A stretch of DNA of 64,000 bases from Acetobacteraceae bacterium (GTDB taxonomy: Bacteria > Pseudomonadota > Alphaproteobacteria > Acetobacterales > Acetobacteraceae). Both the position numbers and the translations under genes were made by a program. Positions 1 to 9,178 of the stretch are shown in pieces. The first letter of the stretch is position 1. Each line of letters starts with the position of its first letter. The stretch covers positions 248,001-312,000 of the forward strand of contig CANJLW010000002.1 of assembly GCA_947475245.1 (NCBI GenBank). The letters run 5' to 3'. Under the pieces are notes generated by a model that worked only from the letters and a program-made list of their open reading frames with translations, made no database searches and had not been told where the DNA came from.

Positions 1-2
1 TC

Positions 3-767
3 GTGCTGAACATCAAGCAGCTTGCGCTGCGGATGCACGGCGAAGGCCCGAAGCGCATGACGCTGACCGCGACCGGTCCCGGCGAAGTGCGTGCCGGCCA
101 GATTACCGCCGGCCACGACATCGACATCATGAACCCCGACCTTGTCATCTGCACGCTCGACGACGGCGTGAAGCTCGGGATGGAATTCACGGTGAACCTC
201 GGCAAGGGCTACCAGCCCTCCAGCTTCAACCGTCCGGAAGACGCCCCGATCGGGCTGATTCCGATTGACAGCATCTACTCCCCGGTTCGGCGCGTGTCCT
301 ACCGCGTTGACCCGACCCGCGTCGGTCAGGTCACTGACTATGACAAGCTGCTGCTGACCGTCGAAACCAACGGCGCGGTTACCCCCGAAGACGCCGTGGC
401 GCTTGCCGCGCGCATCCTTCAGGACCAGCTGCAACTCTTCATCAACTTCGATGAGCCGCAACAGGTTCGCGCCGAAGAACCGCAGGACGATCTGCCGTTC
501 AACCGCAACCTGCTGCGTAAGGTTGATGAGCTTGAGCTGTCGGTGCGTAGCGCCAACTGCCTCAAGAACGACAACATCGTTTACATCGGCGACCTCGTGC
601 AGAAATCCGAGCAGGAAATGCTGCGCACGCCGAACTTCGGCCGCAAGTCGCTGAACGAGATCAAGGAAGTGCTCACTTCCATGGGCCTCGGGCTGGGCAT
701 GACAGTGGCGGGTTGGCCGCCAGAAAATATCGAGGACTTGGCCAAGCGGCTCGAAGAGCCGTTCTGA
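3..767 (+). CDS. rpoA: RNA polymerase alpha subunit (3' part, 5' end outside window)
   Basis: This is the alpha subunit of RNA polymerase, which nucleates core assembly and contacts UP elements and activators. The reading frame is open at the left edge of the window, so only about 254 residues are seen and the true start lies upstream. The visible part covers the end of the N-terminal dimerisation/assembly domain ([19 protein letters not shown]), an acidic linker, and the full C-terminal domain with its helix-hairpin-helix core ([14 protein letters not shown], then [12 protein letters not shown]). rplQ follows after 21 bases, the usual end of the alphaproteobacterial ribosomal protein operon. 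Family assignment is essentially certain. Confidence 0.98.
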   Translation: MLNIKQLALRMHGEGPKRMTLTATGPGEVRAGQITAGHDIDIMNPDLVICTLDDGVKLGMEFTVNLGKGYQPSSFNRPEDAPIGLIPIDSIYSPVRRVSYRVDPTRVGQVTDYDKLLLTVETNGAVTPEDAVALAARILQDQLQLFINFDEPQQVRAEEPQDDLPFNRNLLRKVDELELSVRSANCLKNDNIVYIGDLVQKSEQEMLRTPNFGRKSLNEIKEVLTSMGLGLGMTVAGWPPENIEDLAKRLEEPF

Positions 768-788
768 GCCGGCAAAAGGATCTAACCA

Positions 789-1211
789 ATGCGTCACGGA
801 GTTGCCGGCCGGAAGCTCGGCGTTACCTCTTCCCATCGCCTCGCCATGTTCCGGAACATGGCGCACGCGTTGATTAAGCACGAGCAGATCACCACCACGC
901 TGCCCAAGGCCAAGGAATTGCGCCCGGTCGCCGAAAAGCTGATCACACTCGGTAAAAAAGGCGGCCTCGCCAATCGGCGTTTGGCCTATGCCCAACTGCG
1001 AGATGACGTGATCGTCGCGAAACTGTTCAGCACCCTCGCTGAACGCTATCGCGGTCGCGCCGGCGGCTATTGCCGCGTGCTCAAGGCCGGCGTGCGCTAT
1101 GGCGATGCAGCCGACATGGCGGTCATTGAACTGGTCGACCGTGATCCCGGCGCCAAGGGTCTCGATAGCGGACCGGTTGCCGAAAAGCCCGCGGACGACG
1201 CCGAAGCGTAG
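789..1211 (+). CDS. rplQ: 50S ribosomal protein L17
   Basis: This is a large-subunit ribosomal protein near the peptide exit tunnel. It is 140 residues long, as in other alphaproteobacteria, and starts [17 protein letters not shown], the family's hallmark N-terminus, followed by [24 protein letters not shown]. The C-terminal tail after about residue 118 is acidic and variable, which is normal. It lies 21 bases after rpoA and is followed by a clear intrinsic terminator at 1244-1271, so it is the last gene of the operon. Confidence 0.98.
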   Translation: MRHGVAGRKLGVTSSHRLAMFRNMAHALIKHEQITTTLPKAKELRPVAEKLITLGKKGGLANRRLAYAQLRDDVIVAKLFSTLAERYRGRAGGYCRVLKAGVRYGDAADMAVIELVDRDPGAKGLDSGPVAEKPADDAEA

Positions 1212-1243
1212 CGCTCACTGCGTAACGTCGATACCGAACAAAG

Positions 1244-1271
1244 CGGGTCTGGTTCTCCAGGCCCGTTTTTT
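1244..1271 (+). terminator. Rho-independent terminator of the rpoA-rplQ operon
   Basis: A 9-bp stem (1244-1252 with 1257-1265, one G-U pair) with a TTCT tetraloop is followed directly by six T residues (1266-1271). It lies 32 bases after the rplQ stop codon, so it should end the ribosomal protein transcript. Confidence 0.9.
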
Positions 1272-1341
1272 GTTGCCCGTCGCCCTTGCCCGTTCGGCAG
1301 GATCGGATAATCCTCCCCCCGCGTAATAGGGGAAACGATCC

Positions 1342-2280
1342 ATGACTATTTTCGTTATCGGCGGCACCGGCTTCATCGGTACGCGTGTCATTCCGCTGCT
1401 GATCGCGCGCGGCGAGTCCGTCGTGTGCATGGACATCAATCCGCACACCGCCAATTTCGGTGAGTTCGGTGACAAGGTGAAAGTCGTTCGGGGCGATGTG
1501 ACCCAATACGACGACGTGATCAATCAGATGGATGCCTCCGGCGCCGATCGGGTCATCAACCTGTCCTATAATCTCGGACAGGAATTGCCGCCTCACATTG
1601 CAACGAAGCTCAACATCGTCGGGATGGATAACTGCTTCGAGGCCGCGCGGATCCTGAAGATCAAGCACACGGTCTATGCAAGCTCACTCGCGGTGAACGG
1701 TCAGCAACGCCATTTCGGCGATCGCCCCGTGACCGAAGACGATCTGCATCGCGGCGACTACCAGTACGCCATGCACAAAGCCTTTAATGAGTGGCAGGCC
1801 AAGGACTATGTCGCCAAGCACGGCATGGTCATCACCGGCGTTCGACCGGCCAACGTTGCCGGCCCGGATAAGGTGCGCGGCTCCGTCGATCACGTGAACG
1901 TCATCACGCGCCCCGCGCGGGGCGAAGCGATCAGCTTCCCCTTCGCAGACGCGATGCGCTGCCCGATCCATGTCGACGACATCGCCGAGGTCTTCGTGCG
2001 GGTGCTTATGTCCGACAAGCCCGCGCATCAGATTTACAACTCCGGCGGCCACGCGATCAGCATGGGTGACCTCGCCGCGATCGTGCGCGGGTTCCTGCCG
2101 GACGCGAAGATCACGTTCGACAAGGCAACCGGCGGCAAGGAAAGCTCCGGGAACTACCTGATCGACAACACCCGCCTGGTGTCGGAATTCGGGGTTCAGT
2201 ACCGGTCCTATCGCGAGCGCGTGTTGCAGATCATCAACGCCGTCCGTGCCGACTCGGGACAGCCGCCAATCGCCGGCTGA
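1342..2280 (+). CDS. NAD(P)-dependent epimerase/dehydratase (extended SDR)
   Basis: This is an extended short-chain dehydrogenase of the nucleotide-sugar epimerase type, 312 residues and probably cytosolic. The N-terminal Rossmann motif GGTGFIG is at residues 7-13. An acidic residue (D31) at the end of the second strand suggests NAD(H) preference. The catalytic YxxxK is Y142-K146, with candidate Ser 114/115 before it. The C-terminal substrate-binding half holds RPANVAGPDKVRG. The gene stands alone between the rplQ terminator and a convergent hypothetical gene, so its substrate cannot be inferred from context. The start is the ATG after a GGGGAAA Shine-Dalgarno-like stretch. Confidence 0.9.
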   Translation: MTIFVIGGTGFIGTRVIPLLIARGESVVCMDINPHTANFGEFGDKVKVVRGDVTQYDDVINQMDASGADRVINLSYNLGQELPPHIATKLNIVGMDNCFEAARILKIKHTVYASSLAVNGQQRHFGDRPVTEDDLHRGDYQYAMHKAFNEWQAKDYVAKHGMVITGVRPANVAGPDKVRGSVDHVNVITRPARGEAISFPFADAMRCPIHVDDIAEVFVRVLMSDKPAHQIYNSGGHAISMGDLAAIVRGFLPDAKITFDKATGGKESSGNYLIDNTRLVSEFGVQYRSYRERVLQIINAVRADSGQPPIAG

Positions 2281-2286
2281 CAGCGT

Positions 2287-2835
2287 TTAACGTCCCGCGT
2301 TCTCGAGGTCCTCGATCAGAGTACTCAGGCGCGGGACAAGCGCCGTCAGTGTTTCGCCGATCGCATCCAGCTTGGGACGCAGGTTTGTGTCCCAACTGCG
2401 ATGCGGCAGGCCCCAGTTTCGACAGGCGACGATATAGTCGTTGTAGTCGTTGATTCGGTGCACCAGCGTGTAGAGCTTTGCCGCCACCCGCGCGCCGAAT
2501 ACGTCCACCCGATCGATGGTGTTCATAAAGATATCGGGCAGTAGGACGGATAGCTCGTCCATTGCCGGCACGTGCTCCTCGGTCTGCTGAACGCTGATCG
2601 TGCGCAGCATTCCGCCGCGTACTCTTACCGTGGTTTGCAGGTCCCGCAGGACCGGTACGATTGCCGCCGCCAAAACCTGCGCGCGCAAAGTCTTGGCATC
2701 CTCATCGCGTTGCCGGTCCAGCCGTTCCTGGCGCAGAGCGATCCACACCGCCGCGCCCGCTGCCGCCAACGATCCCAACCCTTGCAACCAGTCGGAGAGC
2801 TTTTGACTGAAGAACCAGTCCGAAAACGACATCAT
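2287..2835 (-). CDS. Hypothetical protein with one N-terminal membrane segment
   Basis: A 182-residue protein that I do not recognise. Residues about 10-32 (SDWLQGLGSLAAAGAAVWIA) form one hydrophobic helix, followed by a charged stretch (RQERLDRQRDEDAKTLRAQ) and a mostly helical C-terminal domain. The layout resembles small membrane-anchored proteins with a cytoplasmic helical region. The ATG at 2835 is chosen because the longer open frame, to 3051, would run across the start of the divergent rarA gene and its extra N-terminus is arginine-rich and unlike the rest. An AAAGGGA ribosome site precedes the chosen start. It converges with the epimerase gene, 6 bases apart. Confidence 0.6.
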   Translation of the reverse strand: MMSFSDWFFSQKLSDWLQGLGSLAAAGAAVWIALRQERLDRQRDEDAKTLRAQVLAAAIVPVLRDLQTTVRVRGGMLRTISVQQTEEHVPAMDELSVLLPDIFMNTIDRVDVFGARVAAKLYTLVHRINDYNDYIVACRNWGLPHRSWDTNLRPKLDAIGETLTALVPRLSTLIEDLENAGR

Positions 2836-2913
2836 CGATTTTGTCCCTTTGCCCGCAACTGACAGATTGCGGATGTCAGGGCAACCGGGTTCGCGCGCGG
2901 CCCGTTCGCGATT

Positions 2914-4263
2914 ATGCTGTTCGGCGTGAACACGGAGTCTCCCTCGGATCTTTTCGGCGAACCACCTTCGGCGGTGACCCCGGCGGGCCATCGACCCTTG
3001 GCCGATCGGCTGCGTCCCGCAACGTTGTCGGAGGTCGTCGGCCAGGATCAACTCCTCGCCCCCGACGGGTCTCTGACCCGGATGCTCGAACGCGGATCGC
3101 TCGCTTCCCTGATTTTATGGGGGCCGCCCGGTGTGGGCAAGACGACGATCGCGCGCCTGATTGCCGCCGGATCCGGTCTGCACTTCATGCAGCTATCCGC
3201 CGTTTTCTCCGGCGTCGCCGACCTGAAGCGCGCGTTCGAGGAAGCTGGTCGTCGACGGCGCGGCGGCATTGGGACATTGCTGTTTGTCGATGAAATTCAC
3301 CGTTTCAATCGTGCCCAACAGGATGGGTTCCTACCGGTCGTCGAGGACGGCACGATTGTTCTGGTAGGCGCGACGACGGAAAACCCCTCCTTCGCGCTGA
3401 ACGGCGCGCTGCTCTCGCGCTGTCAGGTGCTTGTGCTTCGTCGTCTGGATGACACAGCGATGGAGCTTTTGCTGACCCGCGCGGAAGGCGACATTGGGCG
3501 TACGCTGCCCCTGACGGCCGAGGCGCGAGCGGTATTGCGCGCCATGGCGGATGGGGACGGCCGCTACATCCTGAACATGGTCGAACAGATCGCCGCGCTG
3601 CCGCCTGAATCGCCGATCATGGACGCCGCCGAACTGTCCTCGCTGCTCGCGCGTCGTGCGGCGCTGTACGACAAGGACCGCGAGGAACACTACAACCTGA
3701 TATCCGCGCTTCATAAGTCGTTGCGCGGTTCGGACGCCGATGCGGCGCTTTACTGGTTCGCGCGGATGCTTGCGGGGGGGGAGGACCCTCGCTACATCGC
3801 GCGCCGTTTGGTGCGCTTCGCGGCGGAGGATATCGGCATGGCCGATCCCAATGCGCTGCCGCAGGCCCTGGCGGGATGGGAAACCTATGAACGTCTCGGC
3901 TCCCCGGAAGGGGAGTTGGCCCTGGCCCAGGTGGTGGTCTATCTGGGCACCGCGCCGAAATCGAATGCGGTCTATACCGCATTTTCAGCCGCCCGAGCCG
4001 CGGCGAAGGCTACCGGCAGCCTGATGCCGCCGGCGCACATTCTGAATGCGCCGACCAAGCTGATGAAGCAATTGGGCTACGGTGCCGGCTACGCATACGA
4101 TCATGAGCAGGAGGATGCGTTCTCCGGCCAGAACTACTTTCCCGACGGGATGGCGCGGGAACGATTGTATCAACCCCGCGATCGTGGGTTTGAGCGTGAG
4201 ATCGGCAAGCGCCTGGATTATTGGGATCGGCTGAGGCAGGAAAAAGCGCGCCGCGACAGTTAA
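2914..4263 (+). CDS. rarA: Replication-associated recombination protein A (AAA+ ATPase)
   Basis: This is a RarA/MgsA/WRNIP1-family ATPase that acts at stalled replication forks together with SSB. It is 449 residues, typical of the family. Walker A is GPPGVGKT at residues 70-77, Walker B is LLFVDEIH ending at 129, and sensor and arginine-finger elements follow ([13 protein letters not shown] at 166-170). The C-terminal MgsA region includes [21 protein letters not shown], the family signature. It is the first gene of a rightward run with rluC, the AsmA gene and the ATP12 gene. An alternative GTG start lies 12 bases downstream (residue 5). Confidence 0.95.
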   Translation: MLFGVNTESPSDLFGEPPSAVTPAGHRPLADRLRPATLSEVVGQDQLLAPDGSLTRMLERGSLASLILWGPPGVGKTTIARLIAAGSGLHFMQLSAVFSGVADLKRAFEEAGRRRRGGIGTLLFVDEIHRFNRAQQDGFLPVVEDGTIVLVGATTENPSFALNGALLSRCQVLVLRRLDDTAMELLLTRAEGDIGRTLPLTAEARAVLRAMADGDGRYILNMVEQIAALPPESPIMDAAELSSLLARRAALYDKDREEHYNLISALHKSLRGSDADAALYWFARMLAGGEDPRYIARRLVRFAAEDIGMADPNALPQALAGWETYERLGSPEGELALAQVVVYLGTAPKSNAVYTAFSAARAAAKATGSLMPPAHILNAPTKLMKQLGYGAGYAYDHEQEDAFSGQNYFPDGMARERLYQPRDRGFEREIGKRLDYWDRLRQEKARRDS

Positions 4264-4301
4264 ATCGCGGTAGACTGCGCACAGTTCAGACAAGGCCCGA
4301 G

Positions 4302-5300
4302 ATGACTGTCGCCACACGCACTGTTTCCGACGATGAAGCCGACATCCGCCTGGATCGTTGGTTTCGCCGTCATTTTCCAGGGATCCAGCAGAGTATCATC
4401 CAACGTCTCTGCCGGACCGGGCAGGTGCGCATCGACGGCAAGCGCGCGGATGCCGCCACGCGACTGGCACCGGGCCAGGCCGTTCGCATTCCGCCGCTGC
4501 CCGTCATCGAACCCGATGAGCCTAAGCCGCCCATTCGCATCGACCCCAACGACGCCAAGGATATTCGCGCGCGGGTGATTTACCGCGACGACCTGTTGAT
4601 GGTGATCAATAAGCCGTTCGGTCTGCCCGTTCAGGGCGGCCCCGGCATTACGCGCCATCTCGACGGCATGTTGGATGCGCTGCGCTTCGGTTCGTCTGAT
4701 CGACCGCGTCTGGTGCATCGGCTTGATCGCGATACATCCGGGGCGTTGCTGCTGGCCCGCACGCCCGGCACCGCGGCAAAACTCGCCTCGCTGTTTCGCG
4801 GGCGCGACCTGGAAAAAACATACTGGGCCATCGTCGCGGGTCGGCCGGTCCCGGTCGAAGGGCGGATCGATATGCCGTTGAAGCGGATTGGCGGCATGCG
4901 CGGCGAACGGACCGCGCCCGCCGATCGCGATGATCCCGACGGCGCGCGTGCCATCACGGATTATGTCACGCTGGACCACGCGGCGCGGAAGCTTGCCTGG
5001 CTGGAGTTGAAGCCCCACACCGGCCGCACGCACCAATTGCGGGTTCACTGCGTCGCGATTCGGGCACCGATCCTGGGCGATACCAAATACGCGGAACCCG
5101 ATCAGAACAACGCCTTTGCCGCGACGATCGAGGGTCTTTCGACCGATCTACACCTGCACGCCCGCGCCCTGCGGCTGCCGCATCCGGCCGGCGGGATGTT
5201 GGAGGTCGAAGCCGAATTGCCGCCGCACATGGCGGAAACCTTCAATACGCTTGGCTTCCACGCCCGCCCGGCGCAACCGCCGAAGCGAGAGGGCGGCTAA
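4302..5300 (+). CDS. rluC: Ribosomal large subunit pseudouridine synthase, RluC/RluA family
   Basis: This enzyme converts uridine to pseudouridine in 23S rRNA. The protein is 332 residues from the ATG at 4302, chosen because it follows the rarA stop and begins with the S4 RNA-binding domain (DIRLDRWFRRHFPG, then QVRIDGKRA). The catalytic core carries HRLDRDTSG at 139-147 with the nucleophilic Asp at 142, and later LELKPHTGRTHQLRVH, the conserved family block. The S4 domain and the DRDTSG variant fit RluC better than RluA. It is 38 bases after rarA and ends 3 bases before the AsmA-family gene, so it is probably co-transcribed. The exact rRNA targets are not shown by the sequence. Confidence 0.88.
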   Translation: MTVATRTVSDDEADIRLDRWFRRHFPGIQQSIIQRLCRTGQVRIDGKRADAATRLAPGQAVRIPPLPVIEPDEPKPPIRIDPNDAKDIRARVIYRDDLLMVINKPFGLPVQGGPGITRHLDGMLDALRFGSSDRPRLVHRLDRDTSGALLLARTPGTAAKLASLFRGRDLEKTYWAIVAGRPVPVEGRIDMPLKRIGGMRGERTAPADRDDPDGARAITDYVTLDHAARKLAWLELKPHTGRTHQLRVHCVAIRAPILGDTKYAEPDQNNAFAATIEGLSTDLHLHARALRLPHPAGGMLEVEAELPPHMAETFNTLGFHARPAQPPKREGG

Positions 5301-5303
5301 ATC

Positions 5304-7589
5304 ATGACGGCTCGCGCGTCGATCCGGCGCTGGGCAAGGATCCTGCTGATCGGGCTCGGTGTGTGTCTGGCCGTACCGATCGGGATTGCCGGCTTTCTGA
5401 TTGCCACATTCGACGCGAATGAATGGAAGCCTCGGTTGGTCGACGCCGTGCGTCAGGCGACCGGACGCGACCTTAGCCTGAACGGTCCGATCGGCCTGAC
5501 GATGTCGCTTGTGCCGTCGATCCGCGCCCGTGACGTTGCCCTGTCCAACCCCCCGGGCTTTTCCCGCGCCGCGATGGTGACGTTGGAGCGGCTGGAGATC
5601 GAGGTCGCCCTTCTGCCGCTGCTGTCCCGTCATGTCGAAATTCGTCGCCTGATGCTGGTGAAGCCGGACATCCGCCTGGAACGCGATGCCAACGGCACGC
5701 CGAATTGGGCCTTCACGCCAGAGTCTAAGCCCGCGTCCGTCAGCGCCGTCGGCTCAGCGCCTCCGAAAGCGCCTGCGCAGCCGGTTGGTTTCGGTTTTCA
5801 GGATGTGCGTATCCAGGATGGCACTCTGGACTATCGCGATTCCGTGACAGGCAGCGTTCGGCAGGTGACGATCCCCAAGGCCAACGCGCATGTCGCGTCG
5901 TTTGACTCCCCCATGCATGTCACGGCGGAGGCGGTCTCCGACGGCGCGCCTGTCCGAGTTGTCGCCGATGTCGGTTCGCTGGCGCGTCTGCTCGACAAGA
6001 CCGCCGAGTCGCCCTGGCCGGTACAATTGGCTGTCGATGTCGCCGGGGCCAGCCTGACCGCGCGCGGACAAATCCTGCGACCGCTCCGGGGCAGTGGCTA
6101 CGACCTGTCAATCGGTGCGTCGATGCCCGATCTCGCGGGCCTCGCAAGGCTGTTGGGCCGAGACGACCTTCCGAGCGTGCGGGACATTGTTGTCAGGGCG
6201 GCAGTCGCGGATCAGGGCACGACCCTGCCGCGCATCACCGATCTCAGCCTGCGCATGGGCCGCGGCGACCTGTCGCGGCTGCGTCCCGGACTGATCATAG
6301 ACAGTCTCGACATCGCCTCCGCCTCCCTTGACCAACCCATACATATTCGCCTCGTCGCCCTCGGCCTTACCGTCGACGCCGTGGGCACGGTCGCAAGGGT
6401 TGGAGAGAACGGCTTTGCGGTCAAAGGCCTTCGTCTCTCCTCCGTCGACGGCGATATCGGGGGCGATGTTTCCGTCGATCTCTCGACCCCGCCTAACGTC
6501 TTCGCCGATCTACGCGGGGAGCGCCTGGACCTGGATGCGTTGCTCGGTCGTCTTCCTACGACACCCCCAGTTGTCGCACCCGGGCCGTCGAACAGCGGCC
6601 CGCCCGCCGCTCCCGCTGCGCCAAGGTCCGACCGCCTGATCCCCGATCGGCCAATCCCGTTCGGCCTGCTGCAATTGTTCAACGCCGATCTACGCCTGCG
6701 GATCGGCACCCTGCGCGCCGGCGATGCGGAGTATCGTGCGCTGGACGGCCACCTGACGCTGCGCGACGGCGTGCTGACGCTCGACCCTTTCGCCGCCGAT
6801 GTGTTCGGCGGGCGGGTGGAACTGCGCGCCAACCTCGATGCAGCCGTCCCCGCCCCGCCAGTCTCGGTGTTCGTCCATGCGCCGAAACTCGCGTTGCGAC
6901 CGTTATTGGCCGCGTTCGGTCAGCCGCGCGTCGCGGATGGCGATATGGAGCTTTACGCCGATTTGCGCGGCGTCGGTGAAACACCGCACGCCATTGCCGC
7001 ATCCTTGCAGGGCCACCTCGGCCTGGCCCTCGCCAAAGCCACGATCGACAACAAACAATTCGGCGCTCTCCTCGGCCGCGCCGCGGGTAAATCCGACGTG
7101 CTGAACCTCATCGCGCGCGGCGGTGCGAATGATGTCCGCTGTTTCGCGCTGCGCGCCAACTTCGATCAGGGGATCGGCACACTGCAAACCCTCGCCCTGG
7201 CATCCTCGTTGCTCACCATGCGCGGCGGCGGCAGCATCGATCTGGGGGCAGAGACAGTTGCGCTGCGAATCACCCCGCGCGGACGCATGGGCGGTAGCGG
7301 CTTTATCGTGCCGCTGAAAATCGCCGGCCCGATTCGCGGCCCATCGATCGCCGTGGACGTTACCGAAGGGCAGGGGGGCGGCCTCGCCGGAATCATCATC
7401 GGCAATGCCGCGCAACTGAATGCCGCCGGCACCTTCGGTGACCCCGCAACAGGTGCCGACGTTTGCGCGGGCGCGCTTGCCACGGCGCGCGGCGATACCG
7501 TCATGCCCAAGGCGGCGGAGGCTGCTCCCCCGCCATCCACCCAAAAACCACCCAACGCCGCCGCGCTGTTGCGGCAACTTTTGCGTTGA
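5304..7589 (+). CDS. AsmA family protein
   Basis: This is a large envelope protein of the AsmA/TamB-like group, 761 residues. These proteins are inner-membrane anchored with a long periplasmic beta-rich groove and are linked to phospholipid transport and outer-membrane homeostasis. The N-terminus has positive residues then a hydrophobic helix (about residues 12-34). Next comes the typical AsmA opening (NEWKPRLVDAVRQATGR, GPIGL, LSNPPGFS), and near residues 560-700 is the conserved AsmA C-terminal region (LQGHLGLALAKATIDNKQFG, GGGSIDLGAETV). A proline/alanine-rich linker sits near residue 430. It starts 3 bases after rluC. The family is clear; the precise role is not known. Confidence 0.9.
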   Translation: MTARASIRRWARILLIGLGVCLAVPIGIAGFLIATFDANEWKPRLVDAVRQATGRDLSLNGPIGLTMSLVPSIRARDVALSNPPGFSRAAMVTLERLEIEVALLPLLSRHVEIRRLMLVKPDIRLERDANGTPNWAFTPESKPASVSAVGSAPPKAPAQPVGFGFQDVRIQDGTLDYRDSVTGSVRQVTIPKANAHVASFDSPMHVTAEAVSDGAPVRVVADVGSLARLLDKTAESPWPVQLAVDVAGASLTARGQILRPLRGSGYDLSIGASMPDLAGLARLLGRDDLPSVRDIVVRAAVADQGTTLPRITDLSLRMGRGDLSRLRPGLIIDSLDIASASLDQPIHIRLVALGLTVDAVGTVARVGENGFAVKGLRLSSVDGDIGGDVSVDLSTPPNVFADLRGERLDLDALLGRLPTTPPVVAPGPSNSGPPAAPAAPRSDRLIPDRPIPFGLLQLFNADLRLRIGTLRAGDAEYRALDGHLTLRDGVLTLDPFAADVFGGRVELRANLDAAVPAPPVSVFVHAPKLALRPLLAAFGQPRVADGDMELYADLRGVGETPHAIAASLQGHLGLALAKATIDNKQFGALLGRAAGKSDVLNLIARGGANDVRCFALRANFDQGIGTLQTLALASSLLTMRGGGSIDLGAETVALRITPRGRMGGSGFIVPLKIAGPIRGPSIAVDVTEGQGGGLAGIIIGNAAQLNAAGTFGDPATGADVCAGALATARGDTVMPKAAEAAPPPSTQKPPNAAALLRQLLR

Positions 7590-7605
7590 TTGCAAGGATA
7601 CCGAC

Positions 7606-8319
7606 GTGAAGCGATTCTGGGATCAGGCGACCGCTCAACCGGCAGAGGGCGGATTCGCCATCCTGCTCGACGGCAAGCCGATGCGCATGCCCGGCGGCGG
7701 CGTGTTGTGCGTGCCGCATGCGCCGCTCGCGACAGCCATCGCCGACGAGTGGCAGCTTGCCGGCGGTGTCAAGGGTGGGGAAATGAGCTTCTCCGACACG
7801 CCGCTGACCCGCCTCGCCGGCACCGCGCAGCACCGCATTACGCCTGACCCGGAACCAACCGCCGATGCCATCGCGCGCTACGGTGAAACCGATCTGCTGT
7901 GCTATCGCGCCGAGGCGCCGAGCGATCTGGTACGCCGCCAGTCGGAGGCTTGGCAACCTTGGTTGGATTGGGCCGCGCTGCGCTTCGACGCGCCGTTGCG
8001 GGTCACGACGGGGATCACTTTCGTCCGCCAGCACACGGATTCTATCGCCGCCCTGCGTCGCACGGTGTTGGCGATGGACCCCTATGTGCTCGCCGGTCTC
8101 GGCATCGCGGTGCCCGCTATGGGCAGCCTGATCCTGGGTCTCGCAATGACCGAACTGGAACTCGACGCCGCCACGGCCCATGAACTGGCCGCGCTTGACG
8201 AGTTGTTCACCGAAGAAAAATGGGGCCCGGACGACGAAGCCGTGACCCGTCGCCGCAACGTGGCGCAGGACATCGACCTCGCCTACCGGTTCATCCGCCT
8301 CAGCCGAGGGGTCGATTAG
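7606..8319 (+). CDS. ATP12 family F1-ATPase assembly chaperone
   Basis: This is a homologue of mitochondrial Atp12p, which chaperones the F1 alpha subunit during ATP synthase assembly. Among bacteria it is typical of Alphaproteobacteria. It is 237 residues from a GTG start at 7606 with an AAGGA site 7 bases upstream. The longer upstream frame overlaps the end of the AsmA gene and is discarded. It begins [19 protein letters not shown] and contains [19 protein letters not shown] and the conserved block [19 protein letters not shown]. It is the last gene of the rarA-rluC-asmA run and overlaps the end of the convergent lipB by 4 bases. Confidence 0.92.
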   Translation: MKRFWDQATAQPAEGGFAILLDGKPMRMPGGGVLCVPHAPLATAIADEWQLAGGVKGGEMSFSDTPLTRLAGTAQHRITPDPEPTADAIARYGETDLLCYRAEAPSDLVRRQSEAWQPWLDWAALRFDAPLRVTTGITFVRQHTDSIAALRRTVLAMDPYVLAGLGIAVPAMGSLILGLAMTELELDAATAHELAALDELFTEEKWGPDDEAVTRRRNVAQDIDLAYRFIRLSRGVD

Positions 8320-9023
8320 CTCGGCGGCTCGATCCGACAACTGGCGGCACCGATGCCGAAGACTTCGTTCCAGGCCTGACGCAACGCGACATCGGCGTCC
8401 GCCATCGTCGCCGGTATGCCGAGGGCCGTCAGGCTGGTGACACCGTGCTCTCGGATCCCGCAGGGCACGATGCCGCCAAAATGCGACAGGTTGACATCGA
8501 CGTTCAACGCCACGCCGTGCCAACTCACCCAGCGCGTGACCCGTACGCCGATGGCACCGATTTTGGCCTCCGACCCGCCGGCGCGATCTTCAACCCAGAT
8601 GCCGACCCGCCCCTTGCGCCGTTCTCCCTTCACGTTGAACCGATCCAGGGCGCGAATCAGCCACTCCTCCAGACCGTTCACGTAGCAGCGGATATCCTGC
8701 GCCGGCACGCCGCCATGCGCGCGCATCAGATCAAGCATGACATAGCCAACGCGCTGGCCAGGACCGTGATAGGTCCACTGCCCGCCGCGCCCCGCGTCAT
8801 AGGTCGGGAATCGGGTGGGATCGGTCAATTCTTCGAGCTTGGCGGAGGTTCCGGCGGTGTAAAGCGGCGGATGTTCGACCAACCACACCAGTTCGGATGC
8901 CGTTCCCGCCCGGATTTCCGCCACCCGTTCGCGCATCGCGGCCAGAGAATCCGGATATGGCGTCAAACCATCCGTAATCTTCCACTCCAACGTGCTGTCG
9001 GCGATTGATGCCGGATCGTTCAT
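8316..9023 (-). CDS. lipB: Octanoyl-[acyl carrier protein]:protein N-octanoyltransferase
   Basis: LipB moves the octanoyl group from ACP to the lipoyl domains of 2-oxoacid dehydrogenases and the glycine cleavage system, the first step of lipoate synthesis. It is 235 residues. The catalytic pair is visible: Lys154 in SEAKIGAIG and Cys188 in VPCGI, 34 residues apart, the same spacing as K135/C169 of E. coli LipB. The family motif [16 protein letters not shown] is at about 84-99. It starts 32 bases from the tRNA-Leu gene, which is divergent. No lipA is present in the window. Confidence 0.96.
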   Translation of the reverse strand: MNDPASIADSTLEWKITDGLTPYPDSLAAMRERVAEIRAGTASELVWLVEHPPLYTAGTSAKLEELTDPTRFPTYDAGRGGQWTYHGPGQRVGYVMLDLMRAHGGVPAQDIRCYVNGLEEWLIRALDRFNVKGERRKGRVGIWVEDRAGGSEAKIGAIGVRVTRWVSWHGVALNVDVNLSHFGGIVPCGIREHGVTSLTALGIPATMADADVALRQAWNEVFGIGAASCRIEPPS

Positions 9024-9055
9024 CGGCTATACCCCGGCCCTTCCTGGACCACGGT

Positions 9056-9141
9056 GCGGTCGTGGCGGAATGGTAGACGCGCAAGCTTGAGGTGCTTGTG
9101 GGGGAAACCTCGTGGAAGTTCGAGTCTTCTCGACCGCACCA
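9056..9141 (+). tRNA. tRNA-Leu (GAG anticodon)
   Basis: An 86-base class II tRNA. The acceptor stem GCGGTCG (9056-9062) pairs with CGACCGC (9131-9137), followed by A and an encoded CCA (9139-9141). The anticodon stem CAAGC/GCTTG encloses the loop TTGAGGT, giving anticodon GAG (leucine, CUC/CUU codons). The long variable arm TGGGGGAAACCTCG is as expected for tRNA-Leu. The T arm is GGAAG-TTCGAGT-CTTCT. No integrase or duplicated attachment sequence is seen next to it. Confidence 0.96.
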
Positions 9142-9178
9142 ACTCCGGAATACCTGATCTCGACATTGGGTCGTTCCC

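Noticed and set aside
2836-3051. N-terminal extension of the leftward hypothetical gene
   Set aside because: It overlaps the start of rarA and encodes Arg-rich sequence. The ATG at 2835 directly precedes the membrane helix.
9056-9178. Possible integration site at the tRNA-Leu gene
   Set aside because: No integrase, direct repeat of the tRNA 3' end or foreign-looking segment was found near it.
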